From Martensiomyces pterosporus (Eukaryota > Kickxellomycota > Kickxellomycetes > Kickxellales > Kickxellaceae), in the NCBI GenBank assembly GCA_025201845.1, contig MU603976.1:1-64000 (forward strand): a stretch of 64,000 nt of DNA, given 5' to 3'. A program made the position numbers and the translations under genes. How positions within the stretch are numbered: position 1 is the stretch's first letter; every line of letters begins with the position of its first letter. Shown here piece after piece: positions 1 through 9,000 of the stretch. The notes under the pieces were generated by a model, which was given only the letters and a program-made list of their open reading frames with translations, ran no database searches and was not told where the DNA came from.

Positions 1-1197
1 AGCGATGTGGTTGACTACGTACGCTCATGCGACCAGTGCCAGCGCAGCAAGGGCGCAGCGCACCGCTATGGCACACTGCAGCCCCTGGAGACGCCTACTC
101 GCCTGTGGACTGATCTGTCGATGGACTTTATCACGCGTTTACCCGAGTCAGACAACTACAACGCCATTATGACTGTGTGCGACCGCCTCTCCAAGATGAC
201 GCACCTTATCCCAACAGTGACGTCGGCTACAGCCGAGGATGTTGCCAGGCTGTTTGTCGATAACATTGTACGCCTGCACGGCGTGCCCGAATCGATTGTG
301 TCGGATCGCGATCCCAAGTTCACGTCGGCATTCTGGAAGTCATTGATGCGGCTGCTGGATGTGCGCCTCCGCATCAGCACGGCCCATCATCCCCAAACCG
401 ACGGCCAGACCGAGCGCATGAACCAGACCGCCGAGGCTGTGGTCCGCATATTGGTCAACAACTCGCAGAGCGACTGGGCTGGCAAGCTGCCACTGGTAGA
501 AATTGCGATGAACGACCATGTCAACAGATCGACGAAGCAGTCGCCGTTCTACACTGTGCATGGATACGATCGGCCGATGCCGTCGATCAAGGTGTCGCGC
601 TCATTTGACGGCGACCCCTTGGCAAAGACCCACGCAACCCACCTGAAGCGCGTACTGGACACGGCCCGCGAAAACATCCGCATCGCCAACCACCAGATGG
701 CAGAGTACTACGACATGAGTCGCGAGAAACACAAGTTCAGTGTTGGCGACCGTGTTCTGATAAGCCGCTCGCTGGCCAATCCCGAATACCTAGCCGCCAC
801 CAGAAACGTGTCGTTGTCGGACAGGTGGATTGGGCCGTACCGCATTGTGCGCGCTATCGGACGCAATGCGTTTGAGCTGGATATGCCCAGCGACATTCGA
901 ATCCACCCGGTGATCTCGGTGATTTTTATGAAGCCGTACATCGAGAGCACTCGATTCAGCAGGTACTCGGCGCGCAGCCAGCAGCCGACCGAGGTGGACG
1001 GCGAGGAGGAGCACCGTGTTGAGAAGATTGTTGCGCACAGAGACACCAGGCACGGACGGCAGTACCTGGTGCGCTGGCGTGGGTATGACCCAAGCTACGA
1101 CAGTTGGCTGTATGAGCACGAGCTGGAGAATGCGCGAGCACTAGTACGGAGGTACAAGGGCAAGTCGCGCGACCAGGACACAGAGGTCAACCGCTGA
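1..1197 (+). CDS. Ty3/gypsy chromovirus integrase with C-terminal chromodomain (5'-truncated by window edge)
   Basis: This is the C-terminal part of a pol polyprotein. The frame is open from base 1, so the true start lies outside the window. The first residues hold the last cysteine pair of the HHCC zinc finger (CDQC). The integrase core shows the catalytic D,D35E triad, with Asp in SMDF, Asp in VSDRDPKF and Glu in QTERMNQ exactly 35 residues further on. Near residues 337-385 is a chromodomain (YLVRWRGY followed by DSWLYEHEL), which in chromoviruses steers insertion to methylated-histone chromatin. The frame is intact to its TGA, followed 35 bp later by a polypurine tract and an LTR, so this end of the element looks recent. 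Whether the whole element is functional cannot be judged, since gag, protease and reverse transcriptase are outside the window. Confidence 0.95.
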   Translation, partial: SDVVDYVRSCDQCQRSKGAAHRYGTLQPLETPTRLWTDLSMDFITRLPESDNYNAIMTVCDRLSKMTHLIPTVTSATAEDVARLFVDNIVRLHGVPESIVSDRDPKFTSAFWKSLMRLLDVRLRISTAHHPQTDGQTERMNQTAEAVVRILVNNSQSDWAGKLPLVEIAMNDHVNRSTKQSPFYTVHGYDRPMPSIKVSRSFDGDPLAKTHATHLKRVLDTARENIRIANHQMAEYYDMSREKHKFSVGDRVLISRSLANPEYLAATRNVSLSDRWIGPYRIVRAIGRNAFELDMPSDIRIHPVISVIFMKPYIESTRFSRYSARSQQPTEVDGEEEHRVEKIVAHRDTRHGRQYLVRWRGYDPSYDSWLYEHELENARALVRRYKGKSRDQDTEVNR

Positions 1198-1217
1198 GGA
1201 CGGGCGGGTTGGCTGCT

Positions 1218-1232
1218 AGGGAGGGAAGAGAG
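1218..1232 (+). other. Polypurine tract of the gypsy element
   Basis: A run of only A and G lies directly against the TG that starts the LTR. This is where plus-strand priming occurs in LTR retrotransposons. It fixes the left boundary of the LTR and shows that the LTR at 1233 is the 3' LTR. Confidence 0.85.
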
Positions 1233-1408
1233 TGTCGCATAGCGAACCCTGCATTGTTCCCCTCTCTAACCCGCTATTGGCTCTCTGAGCCTATTACTTA
1301 AACCATCAGTGGTATATAAGTAGTTTACGTCCCACCCACATGGGGCTCGGGGACTTCCCTTAGCTTGCTTTTATGGTATTAACCCCTGAGTATATTTTCA
1401 TTACGACA
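1233..1408 (+). mobile_element. 3' LTR of the gypsy chromovirus (176 bp)
   Basis: The LTR begins TGTCG and ends CGACA, a 5-bp inverted repeat with the usual TG...CA ends. It starts right after the polypurine tract. A TATATAAG box near the middle would serve as its promoter. A second copy of the same sequence is at 3013-3343. The host sequence after the LTR begins ATCAG; the matching target-site duplicate would be outside the window. Confidence 0.9.
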
Positions 1409-1621
1409 ATCAGCGTATTCCTCAAGACACAAGGTCCCACACAATTGCACTACTCAGCTCAGGGCTTTCGACGCAGACAGCGGCTGATCAACTGGGAGTT
1501 AGCTAATCTATTGTGTATTGTTGGAGAGCTGCCTGCAGTGCGAATATTCCTGTAGACCGTGGCGGGTGCCCGCGAATGCTGAGCAGATGTGATGGCACTT
1601 CATTTGATCTGATGAAAATTA

Positions 1622-2410
1622 TTGACACCCACTGCTGCTCAGCAAACACTAAAGCATGACCTTGGAATCCACCTGCTTAGAACCACGGTTGCACACTATC
1701 TAAATCCAGAATTTTGGGCCCATATACCAAGCACAAGAACGTTACATATAGCAAAGCGCCGGAGGGCTCAAATCGACTTTGCGAAAAAGTACCACATTTA
1801 CATCACCGACGATTGGAAGCGGGTTTTCTTTTCCTATGAGACAAAGATCAGCCACTGGGGTACAGATGGTAGGGAGTATTGCCGGCGGCGTCACGGTAGG
1901 AAGCTGCGCAACTGCTATATTTTGCCCACAGCTAAGCATTGTGGATGTTCGACATGGTTTGGAGCTGCTTCTGCGCGGCTAGTCCCGGTTACATTACAAT
2001 GGTAGGAGCGGCCATGGATGGCGAAGGCTACCGTGCTGTTCTTGCCTCGGACCATATCAAATCTCTGTATTTTTTAAAAGGAACAAGTTGCGGGCCCAAT
2101 ATTCCAGAATGAAATGGATCCCAAAGTACACCGCCAAGTAAACAACGGAATGGCTCGACGATAGCAGCATCGAGATGCTAGACAGGCCCTCACAGCTACC
2201 AGACGTCAAACTTATAAATCACATATTGTTCGTCCAGAAGAAATCCTCCAGGTGCATCCACTGGCTCCCAAGAAAAATGAGGAGCTGTGGAATTGCGTGG
2301 TGGAGACATGGAACGCACAGACAACTGAAGAATGAGCCATCATAATCGAGTCTATGCATAAGCACATTGCAACGGTGATTCTGGGAAAGGGCTGCCGCAT
2401 AAAATATTAA
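1622..2410 (+). pseudogene. Degenerate Tc1/mariner transposase
   Basis: The frame from 1622 to 2005 reads like the middle of a Tc1-type transposase: RRAQIDFAKKY, then WKRVFFSYETKISHWGTDG, which matches the family pattern around the first catalytic Asp (usually SDES.F...G.DG). In this copy the Asp is Tyr (SYET). After several frame changes and stops, the C-terminal part can still be read around 2256-2410 (EELWNCVVETWN, then IESMHKHIATVI and GKGCRIKY). Typical transposases are about 340 residues; this one is broken by frameshifts and stops and has lost a catalytic residue, so it is dead. It sits between two LTR copies. Confidence 0.75.
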
Positions 2411-2433
2411 ACTTGGTTTGAGATGATTTTTGA

Positions 2434-2830
2434 GCAAAACTGACCAAATAAGCCCATTTTATTGAAACTTAGCTATCTCACGGTCTACGAAACCAATCTT
2501 GGCGAATTATTTTTTGTTTTGTGGCTAGGATGCGTGATACCCATGCTTTTTTTTATCTTTTACGCAATATGTGATCGAACTGGCGGATGCCGGTGTCGTC
2601 AATTAGAAGAGGAACACTTGCGAAAACTAAGAGTATGAGTCCAAAGGAATACTAGATGAATAAGGAGGTGAAAACTAAGCAAGACTGGCAGCCTCCTACC
2701 CAGCGGGAGAGGAGGCACTTTTATAGCCGAACGGATGATGATGTAATCAGGTCGGCCATTCCCTCATTTGTGTTGTGACTGGCAAGTTATCCAGGGAAGA
2801 GAGAACTTGAATTTATCTGGTCAGTTTTGC
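2434..2830. repeat. 18-bp inverted repeat pair flanking a gene-free stretch (possible transposon ends)
   Basis: The 18 bases at 2434-2451 and the 18 bases at 2813-2830 are inverted copies with one mismatch. The left arm lies 24 bp past the last readable codon of the Tc1-like pseudogene, where a terminal inverted repeat would be expected. The right arm may belong to the same element after rearrangement, or to a second short non-autonomous element of about 400 bp. No clear TA duplication is visible. Bases 2452-2812 and 2831-3012 show no gene. Confidence 0.5.
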
Positions 2831-3012
2831 ACGACACTGTATGTATTTTGCTAACTCATATACATTTGTTCTTTGAGTAGAGATAACGGACGAATAAAAT
2901 TAATTTTCTGGTCTCTGTAGACCGCTCCTTCTCGTAAAATAGATATTAAAATCTACCTTTTTCGTTCTGCCCCCAGAGAATCGTCCATCCCACCGTTGAA
3001 ATGAATGGCCAC

Positions 3013-3343
3013 TGTCGTATAGTGGACCCAACATTGTTCCCCCTCTAACCCGCTATTGGCTCTCTGGGCCTATTACTTAACCCTTCAGTGGTATATAAGT
3101 TGTTACGCGGCGATCAGCACACGTGCCTTTAGGAGTTCACTTTCACAGTTTATTAGTCTTATGGCCGACAACGGCCAGGAACTTGGGAGAATACATCTTA
3201 TCTTACCTTCTCACTCTGAGACACAACACGGCCCTGTTCACCGTGTAACATAAGTAGTTTACGTCCCGTCCACATGGGGCTCGGGGATTCTCCCTGAGCT
3301 TGCTTTTATGGTATTAACCTCTAAGTATATATTCTTTACGATA
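3013..3343 (+). mobile_element. Second copy of the 176-bp gypsy LTR, interrupted by a nested insertion
   Basis: Outer parts match the LTR at 1233-1408 with scattered differences. It starts TGTCG and ends CGATA (one base off the CGACA of the other copy). Removing the nested 150-bp element and one 5-bp target duplicate leaves exactly 176 bp, the length of the intact copy. No polypurine tract precedes it and no matching direct repeats flank it (GCCAC left, CGCAT right), so it is probably a remnant left by recombination, not a simple solo LTR. Confidence 0.85.
3101..3250 (+). mobile_element. Nested 150-bp solo LTR with 5-bp target-site duplication
   Basis: The insert begins TGTTAC and ends GTAACA, a perfect 6-bp inverted repeat with TG...CA ends. 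It is flanked on both sides by TAAGT (3096-3100 and 3251-3255), a 5-bp duplication of the target still present once in the intact LTR. This is the signature of an LTR-retrotransposon insertion later reduced to one LTR, and it belongs to a different family from the host LTR. The strand is nominal. Confidence 0.85.
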
Positions 3344-4326
3344 CGCATGCTCAGGATGGTCTCGATTCGATGGTGGATTTGCTCCATCTCCTCTTTGGTG
3401 TAGAGCGAGCTCTCCACAAACACATTTGTGTTTTCCTTTTCGTGTTTCACTCCGCGGAGGCGCGTGATGGCTTCCATCAGCTCCGTGGTGTAGCATCTGG
3501 GGGCTGTTAATAGAATTTGATTCATTTGAATACATTCTATGTTGACTATTGCCCGGGTAGGCAGCCCGTAGTCTGCTAGAACCGAGCGGATAGCAGAGAT
3601 CTTGCCCCGGAGTCCTGAGAGGCAGACTGTCATCATTCTATCAGAGGGCGGTGCAACGACCTTGTTGTACGCCTTTCTCGCTTTCGGAGGCATGGCCTTG
3701 ACTGCCGCTGCGTAGATTTTGTAGCTCCAATCGGACCGCTCTACCTCTGGGTTGTGTGCCACGGCATCCTCCTGGAACTCCGTTTTGTCTTCTGTGTGCT
3801 CGCGGCTGATCTCCTTGATCTGCACTTCGAGCGCAGCGGCCTTCTTTCCTGCTTGGGTGGTTTTGGTCTTCCACTCATCTTTTTCCTTTCTGAGGGACAG
3901 CATATCCCTCTTGGAGGTCTCCTGGAGCTGTTGGGACTCTTTCTCCAATTGCTCGATCCACGCACACTGCGAGGAGGTCTTCTCCACGAGCTGTTGATAC
4001 TCTTGCACATGCCTGACTGCCTGGCTTATCGCGTGCACAGTGGATTCTAGGGAGGTGATATGCATTTTCATCTCTCCCATCGTTGTCATTATCGCCTGGA
4101 TCGATACTGGCGGCGACTGGGCTGTTGGGTGGCCAGAGCCCATCAGTCTGGTATTCCCTGTGAGAACAGGGGACCTTCCCGCTGTTGCTGGCCTGTTTAG
4201 TGCGGCGGGGGTGACAGCTCTTGCAGCTGTTGCTTGCCCTGCTGTGTGTTGACCAGGGGGTCCTGCTGCGGATTGTAGTTGTCCCGCCGCTTGGGCTCTT
4301 GCTGTAGAGCCCCTCGTCTCCGGCAT
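3344..4326 (-). pseudogene. Truncated retrotransposon-like ORF (ORF1/gag-like, coiled coil)
   Basis: From the first ATG (4326) the frame runs about 330 residues and then continues without a stop into the LTR at 3343, so its natural C-terminus is lost. The N-terminal third is rich in Ala, Gln, Pro and Thr. The middle is a charged predicted coiled coil (EQLEKESQQLQETSKRD and similar heptads). The C-terminal part is a compact mixed alpha/beta-looking region (MTVCLSGLRGKISAIRSVL). This layout resembles ORF1/gag-like proteins of non-LTR elements, and the setting is full of transposons, but I recognise no diagnostic motif such as a CCHC knuckle. It may instead be an unrelated fungal protein gene hit by an LTR. 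Confidence 0.45.
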
Positions 4327-4906
4327 TCTTATGAGTTTGTTGTGGCCGTATCTTAATTGCAGCCGTTTGTTCTCAAATTGGTGTCGTGGGGTCACTAATA
4401 GAGTAGACAAAAAATAAACAGGAAAGAAGAACCGTGTTTCTTTCGCTCATGCGATGATGAGTAAATAAATACTATAGTTTATCCTAGATCTTTGAGCTGA
4501 TCTGTCGCATGGACTGTGACATGCTGCATCTGGATTTCTGCATGCACTGACAGCAGGCTGAGATAATCCGGGTGCTGTCTTGTAGCGGTGCAGGGTGGCT
4601 ATCTAACTGCGGAAGCTGCAGCGCCGTAACCGTCTCTGCTAGCACAGCGTGGACGCTAATGGTACTGCTTCCAGAACTTGAGACAGTTTTGAGCTGTTGT
4701 ATGTGCCTACTTCAGGCTCAAGCACTTTTGTGGATCCAGGTGCCCATCGGCCTTCAATAGCACAGCATGCGAGCGCATCCGGCCAGGGTAGCGCTGTGCC
4801 GTAGCTCACATGCAGCGTTCGGAACACACTTCGCACATCCTGCTGCTGTTGTTTGCACTGGTGCGGTATATACATTTTAAAAGGCAGCTCTATAGACGGT
4901 GGTGAT
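4327..4906. other. Intergenic, 580 bp
   Basis: The left part would be upstream of the truncated minus-strand ORF, and the right part is 3' sequence of the ankyrin gene. I see no supported gene or RNA. Confidence 0.6.
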
Positions 4907-6268
4907 TCACCAGCCTCCGTGCTGTGAAGAGTAGTACTGCGTGTGGGTGAGCGAGAGAGGGCGCAACCCGATTGGCGACGTGCCCCTGCGCTTGATCTTG
5001 AGCCGGCTAGAGCCATTGGGCGTGCGTGCATAGCCTGCATGTGGCTCGGCATCGCCCGCTGTATGGCGTCTTACGGGCACTGCACTCGCAAATTCCGGCT
5101 TCCTAGGCTGTCGCGCTGATGGCGGCGGCGTAATTGTTGCGGTTGCTGGGTATGCTGGCGATTTCACAGATGTGGGCGATGACTCTGAGAAGCAGGAAAC
5201 CGACGGATCGGGCGAAGGGAACTGGAGCGTGGATCTGTCCTGTGTGGCAGTAGACACAACAATATCGCGAATAAAGCCATGGTGCATAGACAGCATAAAT
5301 GGCGGCGACCCATTGCTAGTGTCATTCGTTCCTTGTCGCTGCTGAAGCTGTGGCTGGTGAAGCTGTGGCTGCTGAGACCCAGGCGCAGAAATCGATGGCC
5401 CGTTGACGTTCACCGAGACGTTGCCAAAGAGATCAACGTGCTTCCTCTTGCGCTCAAGCTGGAGCAGGCGTGCGACATCGTCATCGCCGCGAGCCAGAGC
5501 AATCGCCTCGGAGGTATTGCCATACGAGTCGGGTACGTCGAGCAGAGCGCCGTTTCGAACCAAGTGCTCAATGATGCTCATGTGCCTGTTTGCGACGGCA
5601 AAGTGCAGAGGGGTGGCGCCATAGTACCAGTCTGCGTCTGTGCTTGCTGCTGAGGGCGCTCCCTGCTGGCCTGGCTGGCTGGTGGGACCTGTGAATTGAT
5701 CGTCCGATTCGTCGTTCGGGGGGTTCATGGAATGCAGTCCTGTGGTGAAATTAATTGGGCGTGAAATGGCGCTGGCGCCAAACTCCTTGAGGAACGAGAT
5801 GCTTCCACGGCTCCTCAGCCCACGCTGGTGTTGCGGCCAAAGCTGGATGCTTGGCCGGCGGCCATGCTGTGGCGTTTGCGGCAGCGGCTGTGGGGGCTGT
5901 GGTTGTGGTTGTGGCTGTCTTTGGTATGTCGGAGAGCGGCGGTGGCGGGGAGTGCGCAGCGTGGTCTGCGCGTTGATGTCAGCGCCGTTTCGTAAGAGAA
6001 AATCAAGAATTGTTGGATCGTCCTGGCAGGCGGCGACGTGGATGGGCTGCAAGCCAAACATCACACTGTCGATTGGCTGTCCGCCGAGCAGTGCATAGCA
6101 AATTGATCCGATATCGCCGCGGGAGACGGCGTTGTGGAGGCCCAAGTTGTTTGCTGTGGTTGTAATTGCGCTGGGCCGTCGTCGGTGGCCAGACTCGAGC
6201 GCCGGTGTGGCCGTGGCTGCGCCAAGCGGTGAGGTTCTGTGCGAGAGTCCCTTGTTTCTGTCGCCCAT
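4907..6268 (-). CDS. Ankyrin-repeat protein (453 aa), uncharacterised
   Basis: The first in-frame ATG is at 6268; the open frame reaches a little further upstream without an ATG. Residues about 50-130 hold ankyrin units (LQPIHVAACQDDPTILDFLLRNGADINAQ region), and a further unit follows after a Gln/Pro-rich insert (PQPQPQPP): ATPLHFAVANRHMSIIEHLVRNGALLDV. The C-terminal half is low-complexity, rich in Ser, Pro and Gln, and ends in a short basic stretch (RLKIKRRGTSP). Similar ankyrin proteins with split repeats and disordered tails occur widely in fungi, including the TORC2 subunit Avo2 group, but no specific function can be claimed. There are no membrane segments and no intron is needed. Confidence 0.8.
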   Translation of the reverse strand: MGDRNKGLSHRTSPLGAATATPALESGHRRRPSAITTTANNLGLHNAVSRGDIGSICYALLGGQPIDSVMFGLQPIHVAACQDDPTILDFLLRNGADINAQTTLRTPRHRRSPTYQRQPQPQPQPPQPLPQTPQHGRRPSIQLWPQHQRGLRSRGSISFLKEFGASAISRPINFTTGLHSMNPPNDESDDQFTGPTSQPGQQGAPSAASTDADWYYGATPLHFAVANRHMSIIEHLVRNGALLDVPDSYGNTSEAIALARGDDDVARLLQLERKRKHVDLFGNVSVNVNGPSISAPGSQQPQLHQPQLQQRQGTNDTSNGSPPFMLSMHHGFIRDIVVSTATQDRSTLQFPSPDPSVSCFSESSPTSVKSPAYPATATITPPPSARQPRKPEFASAVPVRRHTAGDAEPHAGYARTPNGSSRLKIKRRGTSPIGLRPLSLTHTQYYSSQHGGW

Positions 6269-7823
6269 CCTGGGTTGGGAGGGCGGGATGCGCCAGAGCT
6301 TAGTGTGCAAGAGCAGCAGTAGCAGCAGTGGGTGCAGCTACAGAGGGGATGAAATAGCAGACAAGTATGCTTAATAATAACTACAATATGCTTTTTCCAC
6401 AGGTTGGGGAGGAGGGAAGCAAGGGGGGCGGCGCGGTAGGTGTGTGTGGGAACAAGAGGGCATCAGCGGCAGCTTGCGTAGCAGCCACAGGTGCAGGGCA
6501 AAGTCAGCGCTGGGTCCACAGCTGGGCACAGAGGAGTGTGACCCCGGCTGCCCCCAGAGCAGCCTTGCCTTTCAGCCGACCCTGCTTCATCTGGGCACAG
6601 AGGAGTGTGACCCCGGCTGCCCCCAGAGCAGCCTTGCCTTTCAGCCGACCCTGCTTCATGCGGCGGGCGGCGCGCTTGGCCGATGACGTCGCTGGCACTA
6701 CGCATGGGGGCTCTGAAAATCAAAGGGCCTCTGTCGCTCTCTGCGCGCTCCTTTTCAAGGGGCAGCAAAGGCGCAAAGCAGGCGGCGCAAATGAAATAGT
6801 GCAGCTTGCTATTTGAAAAATTCCTCGTTCCCCAAAACACGGGCGCTTACCAGCGGCGAAGGCGCGGTTGGCCAAGCCCTTAGAGCAGGCGTATCCTCGC
6901 AGGTGATTAGCGGGGGCACAGCGGCGGTATATCGCTATAGTGCGCTTTCGGTGCTCCTGGCAGGAGGGGAGTATGATCAGCAGGCGGGGCGAGGAGACAA
7001 AGCGAGCCGGTGCAAGTGTGCTGCTGTCACGTTGGATCAGGTGAAAGGGAGCGAAAGTTTGAACGAGGCAGGCGTGACACCGGAATACACGCCGGGGCGG
7101 CATGGCACCTGCGCTTTATACCCGGGAGAACCTGGTGCCGCCACTGCCGTGCTCGCTTCTCAGCGCTTGCTCCAGCAGGCGAGACAACAAACAGAGTGGA
7201 AGGCTGCCGCCGTGCAAAAAGCCTGAGCGAGAATGGAGATGCTTGAGGCCAGCAAGCAAGCACAATGAAGGCTGACGTGCGGTGTCTATGCTTGCTTTCT
7301 CCGATGCATTCCTACCTCGTCTCCTCGCTCGCTTGTTCGTTTGTCCTGCGTGCATGCAGGCTATTTCTGGAGCACTCGTCTTTGTGTTAGCGGCTGCAGC
7401 CATGCGTGTAGCAGCCAGCCAAACAGCCAAACCTGGAGCGCCGTGGCAAATGGGACGCGGCAAGTGCAAGCGTGCTGCCAGGCAAGAGTAGGCGATGGCC
7501 ACTGCTGTGGTTGGGACGGGACGAGCGAGATCTAGCAGAGAGGGCCTGGCTTGAGCCGAGTCTGCCTGAAGCGCCTCTGGCCCATGTGACTCACCTAACC
7601 CAGGCTATGTGCTGCCATTGCTGGCCAGCCGATTTTCCACGGCGCGTCTTCTGTAGAGCCAATAAAATTCCTCTTTTTCGCCTTCTGTAGCGGTGTGACT
7701 TGCTTTGTGAGCCACATCTGCTCTATTTCGTCATTCTACCTGCCTTGGCGCTCTTGTCGTCTGCTTTCTTTTCTTTATCTTTATCGCCTGTAACATTGTA
7801 TCATTATTGACCAAACGCAGAGA
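6269..7823. other. Divergent intergenic region (1.55 kb) between the ankyrin gene and the carrier gene
   Basis: No conserved coding frame is evident, although several GC-rich frames stay open by chance. The region contains the perfect 69-bp tandem duplication described separately. A T/C-rich stretch at about 7720-7800 sits just before the carrier start and is probably its core promoter. Confidence 0.6.
6522..6659. repeat. Perfect 69-bp tandem duplication (two copies)
   Basis: Copy one is 6522-6590 and copy two is 6591-6659; I find no mismatch. The unit starts CTGGGCACAGAGG and ends CTGCTTCAT. The length is a multiple of three and keeps frames open on both strands, but no frame through it looks like a protein. 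The perfect identity points to a recent duplication. Confidence 0.95.
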
Positions 7824-8840
7824 ATGGATGGGCAAAAGGAAACCACAGCCCAGGCAGTCCAGCTGTCAACAGCTGCCACTGCTGCTTCACAAGCCGCACC
7901 ACAACATCACATGGCAACCACTCGGGATCGTGTTGCCGGCTTCGCTGCAGGAATCGCGTCGGGTGCTACTAAGCTCTTTGTTGGCCACCCGTTCGACACC
8001 GTGAAGATCCGCTGCCAGGTTGAAGGTGGCCATGGGCGATTCAAAGGCCCGCTCGACTGCCTTTTATCCACTGTCCGCCAGGAAGGCCTCCGTGCACTCT
8101 ACAAGGGAGCCAGCATTCCGCTTGTCGGGTGGGCTGTAATGGATGCTGTGCAATTGGGAAGCCTCTCGAACTACAGGCTGCTACTGCAAGGCAACAACAA
8201 GGCACATAAGCTGACGCATTTCGAGCACGGCCTGGCTGGACTAGGCGCTGGGTGGACGGTGGCTCTCGTGGCTACCCCCGTGGAGCTAATCAAAGTGCGG
8301 CTGCAGACGCAGTATGCCAGCGGAGACGCCAGGAAATACAAAGGCCCTATTGACTGCGCACAGCAGCTAATCAAGCGATATGGCCCGTTCGGCATCTGGC
8401 ACGGGCTCCCAGCAACACTCTCACAGCGGTCATTCTTCTTCTTCCTGTGGGGCTCTTATGACATCTACACGGAATGGCTACGCACGCTCAGGTCGTCGCA
8501 GTCATTCCCTTATGTTGCAAAGTCAGGCAGTGCCCGTGCTCAAGAAAGCAAGCCCCTGTCTGAAAAACTGGTAAACTTCCTTGCTGGCGGCATGGCTGCA
8601 AACACCTTTTGGTGCTTCTGCTATCCGGTCGATGTGATAAAGAACCGCTATATGACTCAGGGCGACGACTCGCCAATCTCGTTCAGAAAGATGTTTGGGC
8701 ATGTGTACCGTACTGAGGGTATCAGCGGCTTCTTCCGTGGGTTCGTTCCAACATTCATTCGGTCCTTCCCAACAAACGCAAGCGCAATATTTGTGTGGGA
8801 GAGCACTATGCGCCTTATCAAGAACGAATCGCGGCACTGA
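7824..8840 (+). CDS. Mitochondrial carrier family (SLC25) protein, 338 aa
   Basis: Three carrier repeats are visible, each with the family signature at the end of its odd helix: PFDTVKIRCQ, PVELIKVRLQ and PVDVIKNRYM. The protein would sit in the inner mitochondrial membrane with six transmembrane helices. An N-terminal extension of about 35 residues rich in Gln, Ala and Thr comes before the first repeat. The wording of repeat 1 (FKGPLDCLLSTVRQEG, LYKGASIPLVGW) resembles the fungal branch near the carnitine/ornithine/Ymc carriers, but substrate cannot be read from sequence alone. It is not the carnitine carrier proper, which is at 41040-42350. The ATG is preceded by a pyrimidine-rich stretch. 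Confidence 0.9.
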   Translation: MDGQKETTAQAVQLSTAATAASQAAPQHHMATTRDRVAGFAAGIASGATKLFVGHPFDTVKIRCQVEGGHGRFKGPLDCLLSTVRQEGLRALYKGASIPLVGWAVMDAVQLGSLSNYRLLLQGNNKAHKLTHFEHGLAGLGAGWTVALVATPVELIKVRLQTQYASGDARKYKGPIDCAQQLIKRYGPFGIWHGLPATLSQRSFFFFLWGSYDIYTEWLRTLRSSQSFPYVAKSGSARAQESKPLSEKLVNFLAGGMAANTFWCFCYPVDVIKNRYMTQGDDSPISFRKMFGHVYRTEGISGFFRGFVPTFIRSFPTNASAIFVWESTMRLIKNESRH

Positions 8841-9000
8841 GCTGAGCTAGTAGGCAGTGCTGCTATGCAAACTCCAGTTTTTTTTTTTTTTGCATTTGTG
8901 CACAATATGCGCTGCCGTCAGGAAACAGAAACACAGAACCGGGGATTGTGTACAGAACGAGGATCTCAAAGAAGGCATGCTGATAGCCAGCATGAGCTTG

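Noticed and set aside
3259..3343. C-terminal 28 residues of the minus-strand ORF1-like frame
   Set aside because: They are translated from the LTR and not part of the original protein.
6367..6816. 149-codon frame across the 69-bp duplication
   Set aside because: The other strand and other frames are equally open through the repeat and no motif is present.
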